Shown: positions 17,953 to 26,361 of the stretch, one piece after another
How positions within the stretch are numbered: position 1 is the stretch's first letter
Layout: each line of letters opens with the position of its first letter
NCBI RefSeq assembly: GCF_000016645.1
Contig: NC_009441.1
Coordinates: 4,278,001 to 4,342,000 of the forward strand
Reading direction: 5' to 3'
DNA: 64,000 nucleotides
From: Flavobacterium johnsoniae UW101
GTDB lineage: Bacteria; Bacteroidota; Bacteroidia; Flavobacteriales; Flavobacteriaceae
Notes under the pieces: generated by a model
Database searches by the model: none
Seen by the model: only the letters and a program-made list of their open reading frames with translations
Told to the model about the DNA's origin: nothing
Made by a program: the position numbers and the translations under genes

Positions 17953-18744
17953 ATGAAAGAAAAAAGCGATATTGACAGAATAAGAAATTCAGGTGGACAC
18001 ACTACTGTCGGCTCCGAGCACGACGGCGCTATCATGGAAATGAAGAATATCGCAGGACGATTATTAGTCATAAAAGAAAGAGCAATATATGAAATTGTTA
18101 CTGCAGACAGCATTGATCCGGAAAGGAAAAATGCTAATTTACCCCCTATGATTCAAAAGATCATAATTGACCGGGGTACAGAGTCGGAAATCGTTTCACG
18201 CACGCTTTTAACAGCAATCGGTCTTTTTAAACCTGAATACATTATGGCAGCTGTTGACTGTAATATTATCATCAGCCTAATGATTGACATGCTCTCGGAA
18301 ATTTACATTCTTGAAAAAGAAATTTCAGAATATCAGCAAAGCGAAAACGATGCGTCAGCAGAGTACGAAATACGAAAACAAGAAAAAGCGCCATACAAAC
18401 TGCCATCGATTGTGAATCTGGAATCAAGATGCAAAACAATATTTCAAAAAGCCGATCATGTAGAGCAGCTTCTCATTGACATTATTACTCGAGTTTATCC
18501 TGAGTTAAAGTTAACTAAACAGTCTCACTTTCCTAATCTTTATCTAGAAATAAAAAAGCTTTACGGGGAGAATGACGGCTTTGTAAAACTGCTAGAAACT
18601 GCGTCTGGCTTCATGCAGATTTTACGAGAATTAAGGAACGGATTTGATCATCGATTAGACCATACAAAAGCTATTGATTACCAATTGCAGGTGAATGGGG
18701 ATATTATTGCCCCAACCATTGAGTTAAACCATAAAAAGGTATAA
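17953..18744 (+). CDS. HEPN-like helical protein
   Basis: The 263-residue protein is all-helical. Near the C-terminus the stretch LRELRNGFDHRLDH contains the R-N-x-x-x-H (Rx4H) pattern of HEPN RNases and related helical-bundle domains. The N-terminal part includes 'GGHTTVGSEHDGAIMEMKNI', which is reminiscent of AbiV- or Cthe_2314-type HEPN proteins, though I cannot settle on one family. It is a single gene with no antitoxin-like neighbour. RNase function is possible, not shown. Confidence 0.55.
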   Translation: MKEKSDIDRIRNSGGHTTVGSEHDGAIMEMKNIAGRLLVIKERAIYEIVTADSIDPERKNANLPPMIQKIIIDRGTESEIVSRTLLTAIGLFKPEYIMAAVDCNIIISLMIDMLSEIYILEKEISEYQQSENDASAEYEIRKQEKAPYKLPSIVNLESRCKTIFQKADHVEQLLIDIITRVYPELKLTKQSHFPNLYLEIKKLYGENDGFVKLLETASGFMQILRELRNGFDHRLDHTKAIDYQLQVNGDIIAPTIELNHKKV

Positions 18745-19175
18745 TTAGATAGAACTTCGCTAAGTGAATTCTTAAGTCTTGTGATTGATAATTTAATTTA
18801 TGTAGTAGAAATGACACTAGTCTATCTAGCATCGAAAAACCTTAGAAATACCGCAATTCCAAACTACGTTAAAAAAATTCCGGCTGAAAAAAGACAAAAC
18901 AAATTTGTGAGTTTTAGTATTTGGTCGCCTATCGGAGAAGGAGGCTACTTCTCACAATAGGCTGCCTCAACAGCTTTTGCAAAGAATTTTGGTAACCGGC
19001 TAATAGAAAAAACGGTTTTGTATTGGGGATGATTTCTTCGCGTGTTCGGTATAACTTGGGGAGAAGATCTAGAGATTCGGCTAAATCCATTCCCAAACCC
19101 GCTGACATTAAATGCAGACTTAAAAAAAAATATAAAAAAATAAATATAGGATATTGGAGTGATGTGCACATCGCA
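18745..19175. other. Gap with eroded cassette-boundary sequence
   Basis: No gene is supported. The phrases TTTTAGTATTTGG (18913-18925) and GAAAAAACGGTTTTGTATTGG (19006-19026) resemble the spacer blocks of the cassette-boundary sites. A frame open from 19023 into the following gene therefore probably reads through non-coding boundary sequence. Confidence 0.4.
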
Positions 19176-19973
19176 ATGGGAGAACGTGAAGATGAAGCGC
19201 ATCTTGCACCGAAATTAGGTATTAACTATACGGAGCTATGCCAGCTTGATTACACTATAGAAACAAATGAAAGTGATGAAGGCTTATTATACAACTATAG
19301 AATAGTTTTCAATCACAGCAATCCTCATTCAATACTGCAGAAAGTAAAAGGCCTGGATAAGGACTTAACTGTTTATTTGGAACCTTGGGAATTTGATGAC
19401 AGGTACGATTATGACGTTGAATTCGAAGCAATAACAGAAAATAATGATTATTCTAAAAATTTCTATGATGAAATTGAAAACTTAGAATCATTACTGACAT
19501 TAGAAGTTCCAAACTTAAAATTGCAAGATATTCTTTATCGCCAAATATTCATATCCATTATTGGCACTCTTGAGACCTATCTTGCCAGTTCTTTCATAAA
19601 CCGAACTTTCGATTCTAATGAAAACCTTAAGAGATTTATATGCTCTCATCCAGAATTTAAAAACCAAAAATTTGAAATAAGAGAGATATTTGACAAATAT
19701 GACGAAATAGAAAATATTGCACAAAAAGTTATGCTGGATACCATCTATCATAATTTACCGATAGTCCGAAATATGTATAGAGATACATTTAAGATAAATT
19801 TTCCTGACTTTTCAGAAATTTATAAGTCTGTCCTTACTCGTCATGATTTAGTTCATAGAAACGGATTTACAAAAGGAGGCAATAAATTTGAAATTAAAAA
19901 GGATGATATTAATCAGTTAATGAATAATGTTAAAAGTTTTGTTAGAAAGTTAGTAACAGAACTTGAAGAATAA
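19176..19973 (+). CDS. HEPN-domain protein (RiboL-PSP-HEPN-like)
   Basis: I start this gene at the in-frame ATG at 19176 (MGEREDEAHLAPKL), because an upstream extension to 19023 is basic, low-complexity and overlaps boundary-like sequence. The C-terminal half is a HEPN-like bundle: 'YRQIFISIIGTLETYLASSF' and a final LTRHDLVHRNG motif (Rx4H). This matches the RiboL-PSP-HEPN type, often an RNA-targeting toxin-like domain. It ends 58 bp before another short gene in the same direction. Confidence 0.6.
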   Translation: MGEREDEAHLAPKLGINYTELCQLDYTIETNESDEGLLYNYRIVFNHSNPHSILQKVKGLDKDLTVYLEPWEFDDRYDYDVEFEAITENNDYSKNFYDEIENLESLLTLEVPNLKLQDILYRQIFISIIGTLETYLASSFINRTFDSNENLKRFICSHPEFKNQKFEIREIFDKYDEIENIAQKVMLDTIYHNLPIVRNMYRDTFKINFPDFSEIYKSVLTRHDLVHRNGFTKGGNKFEIKKDDINQLMNNVKSFVRKLVTELEE

Positions 19974-20031
19974 AGTACAAAGCTAAAAGCCGTTATAAAC
20001 AATATTACAATTAATCTATAAAATAAAACTT

Positions 20032-20565
20032 ATGAGGCATGAATCATTTCAAGTGGATGGCTTCTTAATCACGGTTAGTTATCATGACAGCAAATCCGAA
20101 TTGCTATTTGAAGCAAAAAGCAAAGGAACTCCTTTAATCGGAACTTATTCTGTTATCAAACATCAACCGCACAGCCAACCAGGAGAATACCATTTACACG
20201 TATATGACGGACAAGACCAGATATTTGCAATTAACAAAAGTGGGAAAGCGCATGATGGATATCATGGAGTTAGAATTCCCAACAAAGTTTATCAAGAGTT
20301 AACCAAAAAATATAAAGGCTGGGTTTTCCCTCCTGACCAAATCATTGAATCATTGAATTACACCTACCTGCTAAATCCGATTATTGATTTAGATTATATG
20401 CAAATACTTAATGAGATCACTTTTATAGAGCGGGAAATTAATTTCTTTGAACGTGTTCAATCTATAAATGAAGCCGCTGGCTTAATAAATGCTGTAGAAC
20501 AAAATGAGTTATTGCTCAAAAGATTTAAAGATTTGTTTATTGCTTCAGTGAAGAGGTTACAATAA
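20032..20565 (+). CDS. Hypothetical protein (177 aa)
   Basis: The N-terminal 110 residues form a compact beta-rich domain with 'HVYDGQDQIFAINKSGKAHD' and a GYHGVRIPNKVYQEL motif ending KGWVFPPDQIIES. The last 50 residues are helical. I have no secure family name. The gene lies 58 bp after the HEPN protein and could be its partner, for example as antitoxin or sensor; that is speculation from spacing only. Confidence 0.6.
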   Translation: MRHESFQVDGFLITVSYHDSKSELLFEAKSKGTPLIGTYSVIKHQPHSQPGEYHLHVYDGQDQIFAINKSGKAHDGYHGVRIPNKVYQELTKKYKGWVFPPDQIIESLNYTYLLNPIIDLDYMQILNEITFIEREINFFERVQSINEAAGLINAVEQNELLLKRFKDLFIASVKRLQ

Positions 20566-20807
20566 TGCTGGTCAATATTTGTGTGACGGGATTGAGCTTT
20601 TATGCTGAGTTTACTATGGTCATCAATTGGTAAAATTATGCATAATCAAAAAATTCGAATCTTTACTCCCCAACATCGCTAAGGGCCAAGATGTTATAAG
20701 CAATCCAATAAAAAAAACTCCAGCTGGAATTACAGGTTTATTTTAAAAACATAAAAGCTGAAATAATCAAAACGATCTTAAAAGCTGAAACAGAAATTAA
20801 AATAGCG

Positions 20808-21581
20808 GTGGCATGGCTGACTGATGAGGATATTATCCGAGAAATCACACTAAAGAAAATTTCTGGTGTAAATGTTCAGATTATTATCAGTGATGCAAAA
20901 GAAAATTATGTCCGGATAGCTAAATTAAAAGAGTATTTAAAATACGCTGGGGTTTTATCAATCGGAATTACAAAGCCATTCATGCATAATAAGTTTGCAA
21001 TCATTGATGATCGCTTTATAATCAATGGCTCATACAATTGGTCATATGGAGCGCGGAGCAGTGAGGAAAATATTTTTATCATCACACTCGATAAATCTGT
21101 TGAAGAAGATACAGCGCTGCTGAAAAAGTTTCAGCTTCAATTTCAATATTTGTCACATCGCGTAAGAGCTGTTTCGATTGCAGACTTTGAAGAACTTAAT
21201 AATTTCAGACAACGAATTGCAAATCCAATTGCTGTTATTTCAGAACTGGACGAAAGCGAAATACTGCTTCGCGAAGAATTTGAAGAAGCTGTTAAGAATT
21301 CAATTAACAATTCGCTAAAAGCAAATATACAATTTGACTATACCGGACTGCTGCAAAGAATGCAGAAAGATGGCGGCGGCGTTGAATTCGTAAAACGATT
21401 AATCAATGATGAAATTCAGACCGGCGATATGAAATCTGGATTTAGAAAACTTCAGGAACCCATTCCGCATCGCGTAGACCTATCTCTGGAATACTTAGTT
21501 TCACAAGAGCGGTTTCAAAGCCTATTTGAACCTAGGCAGGTAGATTTCTGTCTGAACCTAATGAAGCAATATCATCTATAA
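20808..21581 (+). CDS. Single-HKD phospholipase D-like protein
   Basis: The catalytic motif HNKFAIID (HxKx4D) is followed by GSYNWSYGARSSEEN, as in bacterial PLD-like nucleases and DUF1669-type proteins. In the same frame, homology continues upstream of the GTG at 20808: codons from about 20718 read LQLELQVYFKNIKAEIIKTI, the normal N-terminus of these proteins, yet no ATG occurs between the TAA at 20709 and 20808. The true start may be a rare codon, or the 5' end is damaged near the A-run at 20710-20717. The C-terminal about 130 residues are helical and unassigned. Nuclease activity as a homodimer is the family expectation. Confidence 0.65.
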   Translation: MAWLTDEDIIREITLKKISGVNVQIIISDAKENYVRIAKLKEYLKYAGVLSIGITKPFMHNKFAIIDDRFIINGSYNWSYGARSSEENIFIITLDKSVEEDTALLKKFQLQFQYLSHRVRAVSIADFEELNNFRQRIANPIAVISELDESEILLREEFEEAVKNSINNSLKANIQFDYTGLLQRMQKDGGGVEFVKRLINDEIQTGDMKSGFRKLQEPIPHRVDLSLEYLVSQERFQSLFEPRQVDFCLNLMKQYHL

Positions 21582-22097
21582 TCCTGCCAAGCATTTAAGA
21601 GCTGTTACAGTGGATCAGGGCAATTTGCCTAATGGAAGAATGGTTTTAAATCTGGAATGATTTCTCTGGCACGGGAATAAGCTGGATCCCTGTTTTTTTC
21701 ATTCCTTTTTTCTTTGAAATATTACTATTTTGAAATGAAAAACAAAGATGAAAAGAAGGATTCTTTTAATCTGAATACAGAAATTATATTTAACCAAACA
21801 ATCTATACTACATTGCAAATTTATTATACTAAAAATCAAGTATTATTACTTGCTGATTTATACAAAAGAAAATAGATTTTTGTACTAAATCAAATATTGG
21901 CCGCTTATGCCATAAGCAGATATTCCGTCAGATGCTTTTGGAAAATAAAAAATTCATCAAATAATAAGCAAACTGAATTTTTATGAGTGGCTTTACAAAT
22001 CAATGATCTTGCGGATCACTTATAAGTGCTGCAGAAGACAACAGGAATTTCACGGCCATTAAACATTTTTGAATAATAAATATTAAAATAAAGTAAT
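21582..22097. other. Non-coding gap
   Basis: I see no gene. Sequence near 21630-21662 (AGAATGGTTTTAAATCTGG) is weakly similar to the cassette-boundary spacer. The rest is A/T-rich with no clear hairpins or coding frame. Confidence 0.35.
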
Positions 22098-22643
22098 TTG
22101 CAGACAGATATAGATCAATTGATCGATTTAATTAATCAAAATTTAAACAAGAAACTCGATTTCTACACAACAACTGATAATATCAGCGTAATTGAAAACA
22201 ACCTTAAAACACAGCTAAAACAATACGTAAAAGCAATTGAACAATTACGTATAAACGAATATTTAAATTCGAAATCAAAAAAACGAAAGATGGTTTTTAT
22301 AGATTATAACACTTTTACAGCCTGCGCTATAGGCGCAAAATATTTTAATATAGGCGCCTATGGAACATCGCACGGCTATCTGTTGAACTACGGAGTGTTT
22401 ATGCCACTGTTTAACAAATTAAAAAAAATAGGACAAATCGGACGAAGAAGCAACAAAAATATAATAAAGGGAAAGCGTAATTTTGTCGGTAAATGTGCAG
22501 AAGTGAAAGCATCATATGCTATTAATAAAAAAAATCGCATAACTAATATTTCGGACATTGAATTTACAAAGGCATACAGGCCTAGAACGATGCAGACCAT
22601 AAAGAGATGTAATAACTGTGTATATATTTTTGGAAATGTTTAG
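22098..22643 (+). CDS. Deaminase-like protein (CDA superfamily candidate)
   Basis: Residues near 130 read FVGKCAEVKASYAIN, and near the C-terminus RPRTMQTIKRCNNC. A C-A-E box followed about 40 residues later by a CxxC box is the zinc-binding pattern of toxin-type nucleic-acid deaminases such as the YwqJ group. The N-terminal about 65 residues are helical. Only a TTG start is possible, because a stop lies three codons upstream and the first in-frame ATG is at residue 66. The last codons overlap the next gene's ATG by 8 nt (ATGTTTAG), a strong sign of a coupled pair. Substrate and role (toxin or anti-phage base editor) are inferred. Confidence 0.6.
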   Translation: MQTDIDQLIDLINQNLNKKLDFYTTTDNISVIENNLKTQLKQYVKAIEQLRINEYLNSKSKKRKMVFIDYNTFTACAIGAKYFNIGAYGTSHGYLLNYGVFMPLFNKLKKIGQIGRRSNKNIIKGKRNFVGKCAEVKASYAINKKNRITNISDIEFTKAYRPRTMQTIKRCNNCVYIFGNV

Positions 22644-23142
22644 AAACACATCATTAGGATATGATCATGATCTATTTATCTTTCTACCTGAATTTAGGAT
22701 TCATATTGCCACAGGCGGGGCTAAACTACCTGTATATATGTTGAACTTAACGATAAATAACTTTTTGATATACAGCCACTTTGAACAAGAACATCTTTAT
22801 AATTTCGAGATCGAAAGAAACAAAAAGCTTGAAGAGATAGTTTATGCTCCTGAACGTCTTTTAAACGAATCATTTGAAAGTGATGAATATACCAGGACAT
22901 TTGATAAATTTGCAAAACAAGGATTTTTCTCATTTGACAAGACTAATATAAGTGATCCTTATAATAAATCATTTCATCTAGTATCTTTCCCTACAGATAG
23001 AAAAAATAGCATACCAAAAGACAATCAATTTTCAGATCTAAGAGAAAACAAAGTTTTATTGGATAGAAACGGAATTTTAATTGATCAGATTATAGAAGAA
23101 ATAAACACATTGAAGTTTGATCCAAAACCACTGTATTACTAA
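22636..23142 (+). CDS. Partner of deaminase-like protein
   Basis: I place the start at 22636 (MFRNTSLGYDHDLFIFLPEF), which overlaps the deaminase stop by 8 nt. An earlier ATG at 22618 lies further inside the upstream gene. The 168-residue product is acidic, without signal peptide or membrane segment, and has a predicted beta-rich N-terminus and helical middle (FEIERNKKLEEIVYAPERLL). I do not recognise it. Tight coupling to a toxin-like deaminase makes an immunity or antitoxin role, or a targeting subunit, the leading hypotheses. Confidence 0.65.
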   Translation: MFRNTSLGYDHDLFIFLPEFRIHIATGGAKLPVYMLNLTINNFLIYSHFEQEHLYNFEIERNKKLEEIVYAPERLLNESFESDEYTRTFDKFAKQGFFSFDKTNISDPYNKSFHLVSFPTDRKNSIPKDNQFSDLRENKVLLDRNGILIDQIIEEINTLKFDPKPLYY

Positions 23143-23347
23143 ACCCAGATTTTAAGATAACCATAGCACATCTGCTACTTGAAAGACACAATCTGTTTTA
23201 ATCTTCCCAAAATTTTGTGGCATTTTATCCAATAAGGGCTTAAAACGGGACAAATGGCGCCAATTATCTTCGATGGTGATGTTCAAAGGAACTAAAAGCA
23301 GAGACATAAGTATATAAAAAAATAATACAATCCATAATAGCTTTAAT

Positions 23348-24490
23348 ATGAATTTAATCTTTTCAGATAGTTCGAGTATAGATGGAATAACATTAAAAAA
23401 ACTAATGCTTGTTGGCAATAATATTTCATTTATCGATCGCCCTTCAATTTCATTGGCCAAAAATGTAGGTACTGTGGGAGTGCATTCAAATATAAGAGGA
23501 TTTGAAGACCAGCTTACAAATGAAGTCGTTACAATCAAAACCATTGAACCGCCGACGTCAGTATTTCATTCAAATTTTTACAGACAGTATTTTCAAATCG
23601 ACCAGAACAACGCCGAATTTAAAAAAGTGGTTATCGGAGCAATTTTAACAGGCTGGTTTGACTACTGGCTGTTAGACAGTACTGGAAAAAATAACAATGT
23701 TCAAGGCCATAAAAATTTAATTGAATGGATTTCTAAAAATCAGCAATTAATACTTGAAACAGATTTAAGCGAATTACAAGAAGCGGATGTTGAAAATTTC
23801 TTTGCTTTAGAAACTCTTGAAGATGCATTAAGAGCCTTTAGAACCATGCTTTGGGAATTCTCACTGAAAACGACAGCTATCCTTCATGGATGCAATATTG
23901 AGTCCGCAAGTCCAATTTCAATTTCTCCTTATTATGACCAAGCCATAAAAATAAGAATCTCGGATAGCGGCTATTCAGGAAAAAAAAGTAATGCTAAAAA
24001 ATTAGGCTTAAATATTATGGAAATGTTTTTGTCCGACCAGGCTTTGGAACAAATTCACTTTAAGGAAATACTTTCATTTAGAAAGGAAACAGAACAGATT
24101 TACCAAAATTACATCATTGAAATAAACAAACTGGAAGCTGAATTAATCAGATCAGGCGAAGAAATTGATTTACTATATCTTATGGATACTAAAATCAATC
24201 CAGAAATCAATAAATTAAGAAATGAATTACTTAAAGCTCGAAATTTAAGATTCAAAAAGCTTTTAACAATCTTGAATAATGGTGTTTTTTCAACAATCGC
24301 AGCAGGAACCTTAAGTCTTGTTAATTTACCTGCCGCTGTTTTAGGTTTTGTTGGCGGCCATCTTAAATCGCCAAAAATAACTCAGGAAATTATTGAAGAA
24401 CATTTCAAGATAAAGGAAATCCAAAATAATTCTCATTTAACTTATTTACTAAAGTTAAGCAAACTGGAAGAAAGGAAGTGGACTAAATAA
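23348..24490 (+). CDS. Hypothetical protein with C-terminal hydrophobic segment
   Basis: The 380-residue protein is soluble and mixed alpha/beta for most of its length, with a coiled coil around residues 245-310. A glycine- and alanine-rich hydrophobic stretch follows at about 315-345 (GVFSTIAAGTLSLVNLPAAV, LGFVGGHL). That segment could be a membrane hairpin. I recognise no catalytic motif. It may form a small operon with the following short gene and the HEPN/Toprim gene, but the gaps are over 100 bp. Function unknown. Confidence 0.6.
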   Translation: MNLIFSDSSSIDGITLKKLMLVGNNISFIDRPSISLAKNVGTVGVHSNIRGFEDQLTNEVVTIKTIEPPTSVFHSNFYRQYFQIDQNNAEFKKVVIGAILTGWFDYWLLDSTGKNNNVQGHKNLIEWISKNQQLILETDLSELQEADVENFFALETLEDALRAFRTMLWEFSLKTTAILHGCNIESASPISISPYYDQAIKIRISDSGYSGKKSNAKKLGLNIMEMFLSDQALEQIHFKEILSFRKETEQIYQNYIIEINKLEAELIRSGEEIDLLYLMDTKINPEINKLRNELLKARNLRFKKLLTILNNGVFSTIAAGTLSLVNLPAAVLGFVGGHLKSPKITQEIIEEHFKIKEIQNNSHLTYLLKLSKLEERKWTK

Positions 24491-24593
24491 TAAACAGTAT
24501 CCGATTTTCTGCCGCAAAATCTTATCTTAGGAAAAGCCGTAATAGAATCGAAAAATTATTTATCCTTTAATTTGAGTAAAACAAACACACAAC

Positions 24594-24755
24594 ATGAAAT
24601 ATGATTCTTCAAAATTAAATGACTGGGAATCTAAATCTTATGCAGCTTCTGTCATGGAGAAAGAAGTGAAAAAAAGGTGGAGATTTTCAAATCCGGAAGA
24701 GACGGCGGTGTGGACAGGAGTTTCTGTATCAAATCCGAAAACAGGACTTAATTGA
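24594..24755 (+). CDS. Small hypothetical protein (53 aa)
   Basis: An ATG frame of 53 codons (MKYDSSKLNDWESKSYAASV...) lies in the 379-bp gap between two larger genes. The peptide is hydrophilic and varied in composition, with Trp residues and a helical middle (VMEKEVKKRWRF). No family is recognised. It may be a small regulator or chance. Confidence 0.35.
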   Translation: MKYDSSKLNDWESKSYAASVMEKEVKKRWRFSNPEETAVWTGVSVSNPKTGLN

Positions 24756-24869
24756 CCTCAAACCTGCTGTAATACCAGAACGTCAGTTTTCACAAAGCAA
24801 AACACTTTAAAAAAATATCATTGAGAAAGAAAAGATAAAATAGATTTATTCAGTCAATAATTAAATACA

Positions 24870-26042
24870 ATGGGATCAATTTCACAATTAACAATTGCCG
24901 ACTATCCGCTATTCAGCTATAAAAATGGTTACTATCAAGAAATAGCAAACTTGATTTTCCTTCCTGAAGATTTCATTAAAGAAGTGAGAAAAAATTCTTC
25001 AAGAAATAAATTGGTATGGGGCGAGGCATATAAAAGAGATAAAGGAAGCTATCAATTTAAAGGCTATCAGCAGACCGTCGCAATATGCAAACAAAGACTT
25101 GAAATACTGGGTATGACTATTCAAAAAGCAAAAAGAGAATTCCCAATAGCAAAAAAAATTGCGGCTGATGATTTTTTTTATAGCTTCCCGCTGTCAAAAT
25201 TTTCTTTCAAAAATTATCTAGATGAAATTTCAGATATAATTAAAAAAGGGGAAGTTCATTATGACCAGCTTTATACCAACTTTCGAGAGAGCCTCATTAC
25301 GGGTGAGTTAGGCATTTATGGACAAACAACGGCAAGCCATTTATACTCTATATTGAGCTGTGTTCCCCAGGATTCGGTTGTTGAATATGATTTAACCGAT
25401 ATCATGGATGGCGGCTGGATTAAAGACAATGTGTCGGAAGATATTAATCTTGAGAAAATATTGGTTTTGACAGAAGGTAAAACAGACGTAGAGTTTATTA
25501 GCGGTTCACTTCAAAAATTATACCCTCACTTATATCCTTATTATCATTTTATTGATTTTGATGAATATAAAGTAGAAAGCAATGCATCAGCATTGGTAAA
25601 ATTAGTAATTGCACTTGCTGCATCAAATGTCAAGCATCCAATTATCGCACTATTTGACAATGACACTACAGGTATTATGGAAATGAAAAGACTAAAATCT
25701 ATTTCAATGAACAGCAATTTTAAAATTTTAAAATTTCCAGACTTACCATATGCAAAGAAATATCCATCTATAGGCCCTACAGGTTTAAAAACAATGAATG
25801 TCAACAGTTTGGCTTGTGGTATAGAAATGTATTTTGGGATAGATACTCTTACCAAAGAAGGAAAGTTAATTCCTATCCATTGGAAAGCTTATAACGAAAA
25901 AGAAAAAAAATATCAGGGTGAAATTTCTGAAAAAAGTTATGTCCAAGATACGTTTAGGAACAAATTGAAATCAAATACAGTTTCTGATTTTTCAGGTATT
26001 GATTTAATTTTAACGAATATATTTCAAGCGTTTCAACAATAA
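24870..26042 (+). CDS. HEPN/Toprim-associated protein with TOPRIM domain
   Basis: The N-terminus MGSISQLTIADYPLFSYKNG matches the HEPN/Toprim N-terminal domain found in defence islands, and a helical HEPN-like region follows to about residue 165. A TOPRIM core is then clear: ILVLTEGKTDVEFI (catalytic Glu) and IIALFDNDTTGIME (DxD). The 390-residue length and domain order fit HEPN/Toprim-associated proteins, which are predicted nucleases in anti-phage systems. It is a single gene; a TAGCCCCGAT repeat lies just downstream. Confidence 0.8.
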   Translation: MGSISQLTIADYPLFSYKNGYYQEIANLIFLPEDFIKEVRKNSSRNKLVWGEAYKRDKGSYQFKGYQQTVAICKQRLEILGMTIQKAKREFPIAKKIAADDFFYSFPLSKFSFKNYLDEISDIIKKGEVHYDQLYTNFRESLITGELGIYGQTTASHLYSILSCVPQDSVVEYDLTDIMDGGWIKDNVSEDINLEKILVLTEGKTDVEFISGSLQKLYPHLYPYYHFIDFDEYKVESNASALVKLVIALAASNVKHPIIALFDNDTTGIMEMKRLKSISMNSNFKILKFPDLPYAKKYPSIGPTGLKTMNVNSLACGIEMYFGIDTLTKEGKLIPIHWKAYNEKEKKYQGEISEKSYVQDTFRNKLKSNTVSDFSGIDLILTNIFQAFQQ

Positions 26043-26113
26043 ATAAGAACCAAGTTTCAACCTAATCTACAGATAAGACAAAGAAAGTACTAGTAAAAAT
26101 CGATTGAATTTTC

Positions 26114-26190
26114 TAGCCCCGATAGCAGTGGAAATCCTTTTGCACCGGGGTTCGGCGCAAAAGATTGCAACGTATAACGGAAAGAGCTCC
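26114..26190 (+). repeat. TAGCCCCGAT dispersed repeat, copy 2
   Basis: Reads TAGCCCCGATAGCAGTGG, a stem GCACCGGGGTTCGGCGC and a degraded tail CGGAAAGAGCTCC. Same family as the copies at 11740, 28296 and 29102. Confidence 0.7.
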
Positions 26191-26361
26191 TAAAAATAAT
26201 GTTAAACCTAAAAAATAATAGTCTACACAATCACCTAAGAGATTTAGTATATTATTCTTATATTCGCTAAAAAGCTTATCAATTACAAAAAACCTACTAA
26301 AAAAATCGTATTGGTGCCATTTTATGGCTTGAATAAATCAGCTAAGTGTAATCTTAAAAAA

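Noticed and set aside
23152..23544. Minus-strand frame of 130 codons
   Set aside because: Antisense to the start of the 380-aa gene and lacking support; treated as a shadow.
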